A DNA stretch of 64,000 nt from Nakamurella sp040546275 (GCF_040546275.1 NZ_JBEPNO010000025.1:25239-89238); one strand, 5' to 3'. Numbered from the stretch's first letter, positions 28,067-37,504 are shown. Notes: generated by a model not told the origin, from the letters alone. A program made the numbers and translations.

Positions 28067-28636
28067 CTACTTCGGGTCGGCCAGCGCATCCGCCAGCACG
28101 GCGGCCAACGGCGGTGGCATCGCGCTGTCGGCGAGCGCTTCGACGAGCAGGCGTCCGTAGCGGAACTTGCGGAGGGACCCGGCTCCGAAGAAGCGGTGCA
28201 ATTGGCCCGAGGGTGCCCGACCGCGGTGCGCCGGCTGATGTTGCAGGGTCCGGAACGAGCCGAGGTCGCGCTCGGCTTCGAGGACCGTCAACACGCGATC
28301 AACGCCGAGCGCGCGGATCAGCTCGTCCTCCAAGTCGCGATCGCACCGGTGAAAGCCGAGCGCTGCCAGACCCTCTCGGCCCGGATCGGGAGTGAATCCA
28401 CCCAGCTCGAGGCCGCGGCGGACGAACCGCTCCTCGGCTGCGTCGTACAGGCCCGTCAGGCGGAGCCGTTCGCCGTGCGGGCCGAGCTCCCGGATGTGGC
28501 GCGCGACGTTCGTGATCCCGTTCATCGACACGACGGTGGCACCGTTGTCGTTCAGGTCGATACCTCGGGAGGCGCCGAGCGCCAACACGGCCTCGCGGTC
28601 GCTCTTCCCCTCGACGAGCACCGCCACCCGAGCCAT
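28067..28636 (-). CDS. TOPRIM-domain protein
   Basis: The protein has 189 residues. It starts with the TOPRIM motif RVAVLVEGKSDREAVLALGA (catalytic Glu), and the second acidic cluster is the LYDAAEE region. A C-terminal domain (HRFFGAGSLRKFRYGRLLVEAL) is shared with stand-alone OLD-type TOPRIM proteins of actinobacteria. It may act on nucleic acid, but no ATPase partner is nearby. ATG 28636 sits directly on the GGAG, so GTG 28627 may be the real start. Confidence 0.7.
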   Translation of the reverse strand: MARVAVLVEGKSDREAVLALGASRGIDLNDNGATVVSMNGITNVARHIRELGPHGERLRLTGLYDAAEERFVRRGLELGGFTPDPGREGLAALGFHRCDRDLEDELIRALGVDRVLTVLEAERDLGSFRTLQHQPAHRGRAPSGQLHRFFGAGSLRKFRYGRLLVEALADSAMPPPLAAVLADALADPK

Positions 28637-28693
28637 CTCCGCAGTCAACCTCAAGAGCGGAGACGCTCGCGACTGATATCGGTCGGTGGTCGT

Positions 28694-29410
28694 TCAGTCC
28701 GCGCTGATCACCCGGTCGAGCCAGTCGGCGAGAAGCCGCCGTTCGGATTCGCTCAGCACGTCGAGTCCAGGTGCGATCGCTCGGAAGGCGATAGTGGCGG
28801 CCATCGATCCGCCTGCTGCGTGTTTCGATGGGTTCGTCAGGATCTGGCCGAGCACCGCCTCGTACATCGCAGCCGGCAGACCCGTGTCGCGTTGGTCAGG
28901 CGGCGTGGCCAGCAGGGTCTGGATGGTGCCGATACCGGCCGCCTGGATGAGGTCGACGGCGCGGGGCTCGCTGACCCGGAGCCGACCGGCTACCGCAACC
29001 CGATGCACCCGCGCCTCGAGCACCTGCTTCCCCGAACGGATGGCCGGCGACTGCATCACTCGGCCCGGATCGCTCAGGAGACGGAACAGGGCGGGATTGT
29101 CGACGCCGAAATCGATCTGCGTCTCCCATCCGACCCGCAGATCCTCCAAAGGATCGAGATCTGCTGCTGAGGCGGCCTTCACGATCTCGGATTTGGCAGC
29201 CACGAAGGCGGCCATCACGTGTTCGGCGACGGCCTCCATCAGGCCGTCCTTGTCGCCGAACAGGCGGTAGATCGTCGGTGCCTGCACGCCGGCGCCTTGG
29301 GCCACTCCGCGCGTGGTGACCGCTGCCGGCCCGTCTTGTTGGAGCAACCGCACCGCGACATCAACGATCCGCAGACGTGTGTCGGCCCTGCTGCTGGTCG
29401 GCTCGATCAT
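28694..29410 (-). CDS. TetR-family regulator
   Basis: The protein has 238 residues. The HTH is IVDVAVRLLQQDGPAAVTTRGVAQGAGVQAPTIYRLFGDKDGL, with an all-helical ligand domain. It is divergent from the NAD(P)-binding gene at 29498 with 87 bp between them, its likely target. No perfect palindrome stands out in that gap. Confidence 0.88.
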   Translation of the reverse strand: MIEPTSSRADTRLRIVDVAVRLLQQDGPAAVTTRGVAQGAGVQAPTIYRLFGDKDGLMEAVAEHVMAAFVAAKSEIVKAASAADLDPLEDLRVGWETQIDFGVDNPALFRLLSDPGRVMQSPAIRSGKQVLEARVHRVAVAGRLRVSEPRAVDLIQAAGIGTIQTLLATPPDQRDTGLPAAMYEAVLGQILTNPSKHAAGGSMAATIAFRAIAPGLDVLSESERRLLADWLDRVISAD

Positions 29411-29497
29411 GTTGTCAACGGTAACGCACCCTTGCTATCGTCAGGTTTCCAGTGATAAGGTTTAGACGATTCCATCGCTACTATCGAAGGACTGGCC

Positions 29498-30355
29498 ATG
29501 ATCGTCATCACCGGAGCAACCGGCGCCCTCAACGGCGCAACAGTCGACCACCTGCTGGAACGGGTGCCGGCGAGCGACATCGCCGTGGTCGCACGTAATA
29601 TCGCCAAGGCGCAGCGATTTGCCGACTGCGGCGTGGCCGTCAGGCGCGGTGACTACGCCGACCCGAGTTCCCTGCCGGCCGCCTTCGAGGGGGCCGACCA
29701 ACTACTGCTGGTGTCTTCCAGCGATCCCGCTGCCGACGCAGTGAGCCTGCACCGCAACGCAATCGACGCTGCCATCACCGCAGGCGTGGGCCGCATTCTC
29801 TACACCAGCCACCAGGGCGCCGCACTGGACACTCCGTTCGGTCCGGGCCGCGACCACGCCGCCACCGAGCAGCTGCTGGCCGAGTCCGGCATCCCGTGGA
29901 CCTCGCTGCGCAACGGCTTCTACGCGCACAGCCTGAACTGGTTCACCTCTTCCTGGCGCCAGACGGGCGTGATCACGGTCCCCGCTGACGGACCGGTGTC
30001 GTGGACCGCCCGTGAGGACGCCGCGGAGGCAGCGGCCGTCATCCTCGCCTCCAACGGCGCCTACGACGGCCTCACCACCCTCACCGCCGGAGCCGCGCCG
30101 ACGTTCGCCGACATCGCCGCGATTGCCTCCGAATTGTCCGGCGAGACAGTCGGTCTCGTCGTCATGGAGTCGGAGGATTGGGTCGCCGCTCAGGTCGCCA
30201 CCGGCCAGAAGGAGTTCATGGTGAGATTCCTGCTCGGCATGTACGAGGCCGCCGACCAGGGCTTCTTCGCCGGGGTCGACCCGCTTCTCGCCACCCTTCT
30301 CGGCCGGGAACCACGCACGGCGCGTGACGTGCTCGCCCAGCCGGCGGCGCACTGA
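29498..30355 (+). CDS. NmrA/QOR2-like NAD(P)H-binding protein
   Basis: The protein has 285 residues. The Rossmann start MIVITGATGALNGATVDHLL is followed by the quinone-reductase-2-like pattern (ADQLLLVSSSDPAADAVSLHRNAIDAAITAGVGRILYTSHQGA) and GIPWTSLRNGFYAHS. It is probably an NAD(P)H-dependent quinone oxidoreductase or redox sensor. It lies between two TetR genes, and the upstream one is the likely regulator. Confidence 0.88.
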   Translation: MIVITGATGALNGATVDHLLERVPASDIAVVARNIAKAQRFADCGVAVRRGDYADPSSLPAAFEGADQLLLVSSSDPAADAVSLHRNAIDAAITAGVGRILYTSHQGAALDTPFGPGRDHAATEQLLAESGIPWTSLRNGFYAHSLNWFTSSWRQTGVITVPADGPVSWTAREDAAEAAAVILASNGAYDGLTTLTAGAAPTFADIAAIASELSGETVGLVVMESEDWVAAQVATGQKEFMVRFLLGMYEAADQGFFAGVDPLLATLLGREPRTARDVLAQPAAH

Positions 30356-30370
30356 GGTTGGAGCTGCGCC

Positions 30371-30949
30371 TCAGCCGAGCGAGATGCTTGCTGCGCGAAG
30401 CTCTTCCAGCGCAGACAGCGTGTACGGCGCGAGGTGGTCGTCCTCGTCACGGTCGCCCTCGGCCCACTCGGCGTAGCCGCGCTTGAACGCCATGACGCCG
30501 AGTTCACCCGCGAGATGCGCGGTTGCGTCGGCTACACCGCGCGCGATCAATGCAGCGGTCATTGCCACCGCGAGGCCGACGCTCTTGAGCGCGTCACGTT
30601 CCTGGAGTTCGGTGCTGGCGGCGATGGCTGCTTTGATGCGAGGCCCCAGTTCGCGGTTCTCCGGGCCCATCGCACCCGATGCGCGCTCGAGGCCGGCCGC
30701 GACCGCCTCGAGCGGGCTCGCGTTGGCGGGGGCCTCGGTGATCCCTTCGGCCAGCAGCTGGCCGAGCGTCTCCTGTCCGGCCACGAGAAGCTCGCGCTTG
30801 TCGGCGAAGTGGCGGAAGAAGGTGCTCTTGGTGACCCCGGCGCGCTCGGCGATCTGCGCGACCGTCGTGTCGTCGTACCCCTGCTCGGTGAACAGGTCGA
30901 CGGCGACGAAGACGAGCCGCTCGCGTGCTCCGGGTTCCCACCTTGCCAT
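30371..30949 (-). CDS. TetR-family regulator with mapped twin operators
   Basis: The protein has 192 residues. The HTH is LFTEQGYDDTTVAQIAERAGVTKSTFFRHFADKRELLV. The C-terminal domain resembles the SCO4850-type TetR ligand domain. It is divergent from an SDR at 31036, and the 86-bp gap contains two copies of a GTGATGGGAC-based palindrome, so autoregulation plus SDR control is likely. Confidence 0.9.
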   Translation of the reverse strand: MARWEPGARERLVFVAVDLFTEQGYDDTTVAQIAERAGVTKSTFFRHFADKRELLVAGQETLGQLLAEGITEAPANASPLEAVAAGLERASGAMGPENRELGPRIKAAIAASTELQERDALKSVGLAVAMTAALIARGVADATAHLAGELGVMAFKRGYAEWAEGDRDEDDHLAPYTLSALEELRAASISLG

Positions 30950-30962
30950 GGGTCCATCCTAG

Positions 30963-31019
30963 GTGATGGGACTTCTGTCCCGTGACTCTGGTACGGTGAT
31001 GGGACAAGAGTCCCATCAC
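30963..31019. promoter_or_regulatory. twin TetR operators
   Basis: Site 2 (30996-31019) is a perfect 10-bp inverted repeat, GTGATGGGAC - 4 nt - GTCCCATCAC. Site 1 (30963-30986) is GTGATGGGAC - 4 nt - GTCCCGTGAC with two mismatches between its arms. Their centres are 33 bp apart, about three helical turns, so two dimers would bind the same face. Confidence 0.8.
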
Positions 31020-31035
31020 TTCCTAGGAGAAACCC

Positions 31036-31917
31036 ATGCGTGTCTTCATCACCGGTGGCACCGGCCTGATCGGCTCCGCCGTGGTCGCCGAGCTACTCGA
31101 CAACGGCCACACCGTCCTTGCCCTCACTCGCTCCGATGCGTCTGCCCGGGCCGTCGAAGCCGTTGGCGCCAAGTCCATTCGAGGCGGCCTTGCCGATCTG
31201 GACGTGCTGCGCACCGGCGCCGCACAGTCGGACGGCGTCATCCACCTGGCGTTCGGCAACGACTTCAGCAGCGCCGACGCCGTGGCCACGTCGGTGGCGG
31301 AGGAGACGGCCGCACTCATGACCCTGGGTGAGACGCTCATCGGCACCGACCGCCCGTTGGTCACCGTGTCGGGTACGCCCTGGGTTGCGGGGCGCCTCTC
31401 GACCGAGGAAGACCCGCTTCCGTTGGACGGGCCGGTCGGCGGCCGCGGCGGCACGGTGAACGCGATGATCGGCCTGTCCTCGCAGGGAGTCCGCAGCTCC
31501 GCCATCCGCATGCCGCGGACAGTCCACAACAAGGGCGCCGGTGGATTCGCCGGCCTGCTGACCCAGATGGCGCGCCGGGCCGGGGTGTCGGGCTACCCGG
31601 GCGACGGCGCCCAGCGCTGGCCGGCCGTGCACGCGCTCGATGCCGCAGTCCTGTTCCGCCTGGCCCTGGAGTCGGCGCCGGCCGGCACCTCCTGGCACGC
31701 CGTCGATGACGAGGGTGACGCGGTGCGCGACATCGCCGCTGTCATCGGCCGGCGGCTGGGACTGGCGGTCGAGTCGCTCCCGGAGGCGAACTTCGGCCCG
31801 CTCGGCGCGATCTTCGCGATGGACCAGCCGTCGTCCAGTACCCGCACCCGCGAAGCCCTCGGCTGGAAGCCGACGCACCCGAGCCTGCTGGAAGACCTGG
31901 AGAACGTCCAGCCCTGA
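31036..31917 (+). CDS. NAD-dependent epimerase/dehydratase-like SDR
   Basis: The protein has 293 residues. It starts MRVFITGGTGLIGSAVVAELLDNGHTVLALTRS, and the extended-SDR body includes DGVIHLAFGNDFSSADAV and ends in the ALGWKPTHPSLLEDLE motif typical of short extended SDRs. The usual YxxxK catalytic pair is not obvious. ATG 31036 follows AGGAG. It is the expected target of the divergent TetR. Confidence 0.88.
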   Translation: MRVFITGGTGLIGSAVVAELLDNGHTVLALTRSDASARAVEAVGAKSIRGGLADLDVLRTGAAQSDGVIHLAFGNDFSSADAVATSVAEETAALMTLGETLIGTDRPLVTVSGTPWVAGRLSTEEDPLPLDGPVGGRGGTVNAMIGLSSQGVRSSAIRMPRTVHNKGAGGFAGLLTQMARRAGVSGYPGDGAQRWPAVHALDAAVLFRLALESAPAGTSWHAVDDEGDAVRDIAAVIGRRLGLAVESLPEANFGPLGAIFAMDQPSSSTRTREALGWKPTHPSLLEDLENVQP

Positions 31918-32065
31918 ACTCGACGAGGACGAACCCATTTGGTCGAACCGCATCCTCACGCTGCCGGGAGTTGTTAGGGTCCTCGGCTGTAAGGAGATGG
32001 ACCGGGGAGCGGCGGAGATGACGTCGCCTGTGATCCCGAGCCGTCGAGTTGACCAGGGGGGTCTG

Positions 32066-32644
32066 ATGACGGGTCCGAACTACTGGCCTGCGCAGCCGGG
32101 GCCGGCGCCGCGGGTTCCGGTGCAGCAGGCACCGGCACGACGCACCGGCCTACCGGCCTGGGCCGGGATCCTCGCCGCGTTGGCGCTGATCGCCGGCGGC
32201 TGGTTCGGAGCCGGCGCGATCGTCTCGCCTGACGCCCAGGCGGCGACGGGTGGGAAGTCCCCGGTCTCGCCATCAGCCACGCCGCCCGCAACCGGCAGCG
32301 GCCAGGCGGTCTCGACTGCGACCCGCCCGCCACAGTCGGCCAGGACCTATCCGGACCCGCTTCCGCAGGCTCTCCAGCCGGCCGGCAACCCAAAGGTCAC
32401 CAGCCTGAGCACCTACTCGAAGGGTGACTTCAGCGGCCGTTTCGACGGGCAGACTGCGGCCACCTACGCGGCGTGGGTCAAGAAGCTGAAGGCGGCCGGC
32501 TTCACGCCCAGCGCCGGCAAGAAGAACGACAGCACGAACTTCGACCTGTCCAAGGGGCACATCCGGATCCTCGGCGACTACCTTGCCGGGGCCGACGAGG
32601 GACACAGTTCGATCACGTTCGTGTACGACGAGGCGGGAGCCTGA
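32066..32644 (+). CDS. hypothetical membrane-anchored protein
   Basis: The protein has 192 residues: a proline-rich cytoplasmic N-terminus (NYWPAQPGPAPRVPVQQ), one membrane helix (LPAWAGILAALALIAGGWFGAGAIV), a Ser/Thr/Pro linker and a small outside domain (SLSTYSKGDFSGRFDG...AAWVKKLKAAGFTPS). ATG 32066 follows GGGGGG. It ends 1 bp before the next gene, and both share the same unusual N-terminal design (Q/P/Y-rich then helix), so they are one operon. Confidence 0.75.
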   Translation: MTGPNYWPAQPGPAPRVPVQQAPARRTGLPAWAGILAALALIAGGWFGAGAIVSPDAQAATGGKSPVSPSATPPATGSGQAVSTATRPPQSARTYPDPLPQALQPAGNPKVTSLSTYSKGDFSGRFDGQTAATYAAWVKKLKAAGFTPSAGKKNDSTNFDLSKGHIRILGDYLAGADEGHSSITFVYDEAGA

Positions 32645-32645
32645 G

Positions 32646-34115
32646 ATGAGCGTCCCGCCTCCCCCCGGCCAGTACTGGCCCGCACCGCCGTACCCGCAGT
32701 ACGCGGCGCCGCCCCCCCGCAAGGCCGCCGGCTGGCCAATCCTGTTGATCGGCCTGGTGGTGGCCCTGGTGGTCGGCGGGGTGCACGGCTTCCTCAACTA
32801 CCAGCACGCCCACCCTTCGAATTCCACGACTGCGACGCCTTCACCCACCTCGCCGTCGAAGACCACCCAGCCGCGGGCTGCCCTCGACGCCCCGCGGGCC
32901 CTGGCCGACCAGCTGTCGTTCGACATCGGGAGCAAGAACGAAAAGGCCTACCTGTCTCACTTCTCGGGCGCGGCCGTCGCACCGGCGACGCTCTGGTGGA
33001 ACAACATGACCGCACTGGGCTTCGACTACGGCGCCGCAGCCGTCGGTGACAGGCCGCCCAGCCAGGCAACCTCGGCCACGCTCACGCTCACCCTCGGTGT
33101 CCATTCACCGTTGATGCCGGTGATGTCCGGCGCCAGCGACGGCACCAGCCAACTGCCGGTTCCCGGCACTGCCTACACGATCACGCTGACCGATCAACCC
33201 ACCGGATTCCCTTTGGTGACCGCCATGAAAGGCACGTCCAACGCCCCCTGGGATCAAGGCGCGCTCTACGTGAATCACCAGAAGAACGTCACCGTGGCCG
33301 GCCTGCCCGCCGAGAAGAAGTTTGTCGACACCGAGGCCGCAAAAGCCCAGAGGGCCGCCGATTGGGTCCTCAAGTTCCTCGGGCCCTACGCCGGGCAGGT
33401 CCACCAGAAGGGATTCGTCGCTTTTGTCTCGGCCGATGCGAAAACAAGAGCCGGCTGGCTGCAGACCGCGCCCAAGGGGAGAGGCTGGGTCGCCGACCCG
33501 TCCCTGGTGGCGGGCCTCTTCACCCCGCTCGCGTCGGTCCAGGGGGCCGGCGACGACCAACTGTCCGTGCTGACCACCGGCTACGTCATCCTGGGCAGCA
33601 CGCAGAAGGATCCCGTCGACGACCTCGGCACCATGGTGCACGAGTTCGCCCACAACCTCGCATCGGTGAACGACCTCTGGTCGTTCGGCGACGGAAAAGC
33701 CCTGCCCGCCTGGGTGGTCGAGGGTTGGGCAAGATACATCGAGGCCTATTACCACTACACACCCACCAATCCGCTGGCCAAGAAACCATCGGCCAAGCCA
33801 TTCCTGTCCGAAGGCCTTGTCAAATTGCCGCATCCGGCTTTCGCCGGAACGGTACCCACCGACGCACAGGTCTACGGCAATGCGAAGCTGGCCGATTACT
33901 ACTACGACCTCGGGGCGTCGGTCTACGAGTACCTGTCGATCACCTACGGCCCCGACCAGGGATTCCATTCGATGGTCCTGGGATATTCGAACGGAGCCGG
34001 TGGCCCGTTCACCACCATTCTGGAATCGAAGACCGGCAGTGAGCTGACCTACACCGACCCTGACGTCATCGAGGCCGGTTGGGCCAAGTGGTACCGCACG
34101 TTCTACGGAGCCTGA
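32646..34115 (+). CDS. membrane-anchored HExxH protein (gluzincin-like peptidase)
   Basis: The protein has 489 residues. A P/Y-rich N-terminus is followed by a helix at about 29-50 (GWPILLIGLVVALVVGGVHGF), a linker and a long extracytoplasmic domain. The zinc motif MVHEFAHNLAS and the downstream VVEGWARYIEAYY (third-ligand Glu) have the peptidase MA-like gluzincin spacing. It probably acts outside the membrane; the substrate is unknown. It is co-transcribed with the preceding gene (stop and start 1 bp apart). Confidence 0.8.
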   Translation: MSVPPPPGQYWPAPPYPQYAAPPPRKAAGWPILLIGLVVALVVGGVHGFLNYQHAHPSNSTTATPSPTSPSKTTQPRAALDAPRALADQLSFDIGSKNEKAYLSHFSGAAVAPATLWWNNMTALGFDYGAAAVGDRPPSQATSATLTLTLGVHSPLMPVMSGASDGTSQLPVPGTAYTITLTDQPTGFPLVTAMKGTSNAPWDQGALYVNHQKNVTVAGLPAEKKFVDTEAAKAQRAADWVLKFLGPYAGQVHQKGFVAFVSADAKTRAGWLQTAPKGRGWVADPSLVAGLFTPLASVQGAGDDQLSVLTTGYVILGSTQKDPVDDLGTMVHEFAHNLASVNDLWSFGDGKALPAWVVEGWARYIEAYYHYTPTNPLAKKPSAKPFLSEGLVKLPHPAFAGTVPTDAQVYGNAKLADYYYDLGASVYEYLSITYGPDQGFHSMVLGYSNGAGGPFTTILESKTGSELTYTDPDVIEAGWAKWYRTFYGA

Positions 34116-34219
34116 ACGGGTCCACATTCCGTCGAGGGTCGCGGGAATTCCTGATCGTTCTTCACGACTGACGGGGCAGGTTCTCGTGTGTTGGCGGGCC
34201 GATCGGTCATCATCAGAGG

Positions 34220-35194
34220 ATGACCTCGCCTCCGGAGCTGAGCGATGCCGAGGCCGCGACCATCGCGGCCGCCTTCGACCTCGGGGACGTCCTCGATCAC
34301 GTCGGCCCCACTGGGCGGGGCGAGCTGGGCTTCGTCTTCCGGCTGACGACCACCCGCGGCACGTGGGCGGTCAAGAGGTTGATCTCCCCGCAGCTCGAGG
34401 CGGAGGTGCGGGAGGACGTCGAGTTCGTCGCAGCCGCCCGGTCGGCTGGGGTGCCCACCCCGGCGATGCTGACCACCCGGAGCGGGGCCGTCCTGCTGGA
34501 CCTGCCGGCCGCGCAGGTGCGCATCACCGAATGGGTCGACCTGTCGGAGGTCGACCCGACACTGAACGCCGAAGCGGTCGGCGCCGCGCTCGGCCAGTTG
34601 CATCGCACCCCTTTCCGTGGGACCCGAGGACTGCACCCGTGGTATCGAGAGCCGGTGGGCGCGCAGCGATGGGGTGAGCTTCTCGTGGCGCTGACGGATG
34701 CTCGGGCGCCGTTCGCCGACGACCTGGCCGGCCTGCGCGAGGACTTCATTGCTCTGGAACAGATGATGGTCGACCCAGCCGATCCGCAGACCTGTCACCG
34801 AGACCTCTTCCCGGAGAACCTTCGTGGCACGGTCGACGGTTCGGTGTGCATCATCGATTGGGACAACCACGGGCTGGCCGGCGCGAGTCAGGAAATGGCC
34901 TTCGTGGTCTGGGGTTTCGCCGGCGGCCTGGCCGACCGCGTCACCGCGATCGTCGAAAGCTACCGGGCCTGCGGCGGGCCGGGCCGGGTCCACAGCCCCG
35001 GCGATTTCACCATGCTGATCGCAGTACTCGGGCACATCAACGAAAGAGCCTGTACCCATTGGCTCATGCATTCCCCAGGGGACCCCGAACGAGAGCGGCT
35101 CGCTGATCTTTTCGGGGAGACGGTCGCCGACCCCCTCACCAGGTCGGTCATCGCGGACCTGCTGGACGCGGTCGGCTCCAGCGCCCGCGGCTGA
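34220..35194 (+). CDS. aminoglycoside phosphotransferase (APH)-fold kinase
   Basis: The protein has 324 residues. The N-lobe has FVFRLTTTRGTWAVKRL (Lys for ATP), the catalytic loop is TCHRDLFPENLR (HRDxxxxN) and the metal-binding motif is IIDWDNHG (IDWD). APH-fold enzymes phosphorylate aminoglycosides, macrolides or metabolites; no resistance context is visible, so the substrate is open. Confidence 0.85.
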   Translation: MTSPPELSDAEAATIAAAFDLGDVLDHVGPTGRGELGFVFRLTTTRGTWAVKRLISPQLEAEVREDVEFVAAARSAGVPTPAMLTTRSGAVLLDLPAAQVRITEWVDLSEVDPTLNAEAVGAALGQLHRTPFRGTRGLHPWYREPVGAQRWGELLVALTDARAPFADDLAGLREDFIALEQMMVDPADPQTCHRDLFPENLRGTVDGSVCIIDWDNHGLAGASQEMAFVVWGFAGGLADRVTAIVESYRACGGPGRVHSPGDFTMLIAVLGHINERACTHWLMHSPGDPERERLADLFGETVADPLTRSVIADLLDAVGSSARG

Positions 35195-35377
35195 GCCCAG
35201 AGTCGCCCTGTCCAGGTGGCCGGTCGATTTTCGCGACCGATGGATCTGCAGCAAGTTGAAATCCCCGGAGATGGAACCGGTGGCTCGCGGCGATCGTCAA
35301 CAACAGGAGCCGAATCCCACATCCGGAACGACCTTGGTGCGGGTAGCACCATTAACTCAGCGACAGAGGGGTCACCA

Positions 35378-35899
35378 ATGAGATTCATCAACAGGTCCAT
35401 GCGTCCGAGGGTGATGCAGGCACGAGGGAAGGCGATCCGAACCAAATTGCTGGTGGTGGTCGTCGCATGCGCCGGAATGTTGGGTGGGGGCCTCGTTCTG
35501 GCGACGCCGGCCAACGCCGCCGTCAATGGTTGCAATGGATCTTTCCTGGCGTCGAAGCCGATCTATCACGGCAGCACCAAGATTGGCGAGCTCGACCTCT
35601 ACTGGGACGCGGCTGCTCGGCACAACTGTGCCACCACTGTCCATACCGGTGCGACCTACGGAGTCAGAGTACCCACCAGCGTCGAGGTTTACGCGATAGT
35701 TGCCCCCAGTCCGGATCTCCGTCCGCCCGGGCAACAGCCGGACTTGTCAGGCAGAGGGTCGGACAGCGGCAACTACGGCTACTACGCGAATGCGTCGACC
35801 AAGATCGACACCTCCCACTACTGCGTCGAGGCCACCGGCAACATCGTCTGGGCGGGCTCCAACCACGTGGTGACTCTCGGTCCGGCTTGGTGTGGCTAG
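35378..35899 (+). CDS. secreted hypothetical protein
   Basis: The protein has 173 residues. A basic n-region, the hydrophobic core LLVVVVACAGMLGGGLVLA and a TPANAA cleavage site give a clear Sec signal peptide. The mature domain of about 125 residues has four Cys (VNGCNGSF, RHNCATT, HYCVEA, PAWCG), probably two disulfides. ATG 35378 follows GAGGGG. I do not recognise the family. Confidence 0.75.
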   Translation: MRFINRSMRPRVMQARGKAIRTKLLVVVVACAGMLGGGLVLATPANAAVNGCNGSFLASKPIYHGSTKIGELDLYWDAAARHNCATTVHTGATYGVRVPTSVEVYAIVAPSPDLRPPGQQPDLSGRGSDSGNYGYYANASTKIDTSHYCVEATGNIVWAGSNHVVTLGPAWCG

Positions 35900-35950
35900 G
35901 ACGCCGGGCCTGTGCCCGGTGGCTTCAGCATCCACCGGGGTCAGTTTCCC

Positions 35951-35973
35951 TCTACGATCACATCGATCGTAGA
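35951..35973. promoter_or_regulatory. 9-bp inverted repeat upstream of the propeller lipoprotein
   Basis: TCTACGATC - 5 nt - GATCGTAGA is perfect. No T-run follows, so it is more likely an operator than a terminator. It lies 75 bp before ATG 36049. Confidence 0.5.
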
Positions 35974-36048
35974 CAAGGTCCAAGTTGGTGAACCTGCAGT
36001 CGACGCGTTGACCGTTGTTTCGCTCGGTACGGCATCCATGGAGGAGCG

Positions 36049-37389
36049 ATGACCTCAGGGCATCCCCGAGCGACCCGGCCGTTGACTGGATTCGCCGGCC
36101 TGCTGGTGAGCGCCCTGTTGGTTGCCGGCTGTACCGCAAACAGTGCTATTTCGGTCCCCACGGCGCCTTCCAGTAGCACCCTCCAGGGACCTCCCCACAG
36201 CCCGGTCAACACACCCGGCACGTCGCCAGGTCCGGTGAGCGGAGCGAGTTCGGCTCCGCTACCGACCCGAACCCGACTGACCGAGCCGACCAGAACGCCC
36301 TCCACCCTTCGGCCATCCGCGACCCGGAGCCCACCCCAGACCAAGCCGACGGCACTCCCCGGCATGCCTCCGGTGATCGACCAGCACAACATCTACGCTT
36401 CCGCCGGTGCTGGAATGGTCGGCGCCGCGACGGCCGGGTTCCCGCACTATGCGTACGTCCCGCACAACAAGTCCGGCGACGTGTGGGTCATCGACCAGCT
36501 CACCCACCGGGTGATTCGAAAGTGCGCCGTCGGTATCGAGGTCCAGCACGTCGTCCCGTCGTACGACATGACCGAGCTCTACGCCACCGACGACGTCGGC
36601 AACAAGATCCGGGTGATCGACCCGCGGACGGGCCGTTGCGGACGCACCATTCCGGTGATCGATCCGTACAACATGTACTTCACACCCGATGGCCGGTACG
36701 CGATCTCGGTGGCCGAGGAGTTGCGGGAACTTGTCTGGTACGACCGGCACACCTGGCAGATCAAGGATGTCACCCCCATTCCGCAGTGCGCCGGCATCGA
36801 CCACGCCGACTTCAGCGCGGACGGGCGCACCGCGGTCTTCACCTGCGAGTTCGCCGGCCGCGTCGCCGTCATCGACGTGGCGTCGCACCAGGTCCTACGG
36901 ACGGTGGACATGCCGGTCCGGAACACCATGATGGGGCCACAGGACATCAAGCTCGCGCCCGACGCCAGCGTCTACTACATCGCCGATTCCGACTCCAATG
37001 GTGTCTGGGTTCTGAATGGGGCGGCGACAAAAGTGTTGCGGCACATCCCGACCGGCAACGGCGCCCATGGCCTCTACCTGAGCCGCAGCGCCAAGGAGCT
37101 GTACGTGACGAACCGGCTGGCCGGCACCGTCAGCGTGCTGGATGCCTATACCGGACGGAAGATCACCCAGTGGGTGATACCAGGGGGCGGCAGTCCGGAC
37201 ATGGGAAATGTGACGGCTGACGGAAGGCAACTCTGGGTGTCAGGCCGGTACGACAACGTCGTCTACGTGTTCGACACCCGCACCGGCCACCTCATCGCGA
37301 AGATCCCGGTGGGCAACGGACCCCATGGCTTGGCGCTGGTCCCGCTACCCGGGCGGTACAGCCTGGGGCACACGGGCATTACCCGGTGA
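36049..37389 (+). CDS. YncE-like beta-propeller lipoprotein
   Basis: The protein has 446 residues. The signal peptide ends in the lipobox LLVAGC (Cys 27), a Ser/Thr/Pro-rich tether follows to about 105, and then there are seven or so repeats of about 42 residues with the pattern xxxLYVTNRLAGTVSVLDAYTGRKI. It is anchored to the outer face of the membrane. YncE-type propellers bind ligands or DNA; no enzyme motif is seen. Confidence 0.85.
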   Translation: MTSGHPRATRPLTGFAGLLVSALLVAGCTANSAISVPTAPSSSTLQGPPHSPVNTPGTSPGPVSGASSAPLPTRTRLTEPTRTPSTLRPSATRSPPQTKPTALPGMPPVIDQHNIYASAGAGMVGAATAGFPHYAYVPHNKSGDVWVIDQLTHRVIRKCAVGIEVQHVVPSYDMTELYATDDVGNKIRVIDPRTGRCGRTIPVIDPYNMYFTPDGRYAISVAEELRELVWYDRHTWQIKDVTPIPQCAGIDHADFSADGRTAVFTCEFAGRVAVIDVASHQVLRTVDMPVRNTMMGPQDIKLAPDASVYYIADSDSNGVWVLNGAATKVLRHIPTGNGAHGLYLSRSAKELYVTNRLAGTVSVLDAYTGRKITQWVIPGGGSPDMGNVTADGRQLWVSGRYDNVVYVFDTRTGHLIAKIPVGNGPHGLALVPLPGRYSLGHTGITR

Positions 37390-37504
37390 CCGTTCGGCCA
37401 GGAGACCTCCACGCCCGGTGATCACATCGTCGGCCGCCGGCCCAACGTGGCCATCGATCACCGAGAACACCTGGCGGGGCATCCCGTTTCCCGCTCAGGG
37501 CCTG

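Noticed and set aside
35951..35973. Terminator after the secreted protein gene
   Set aside because: No T-run after the stem; an operator fits better.
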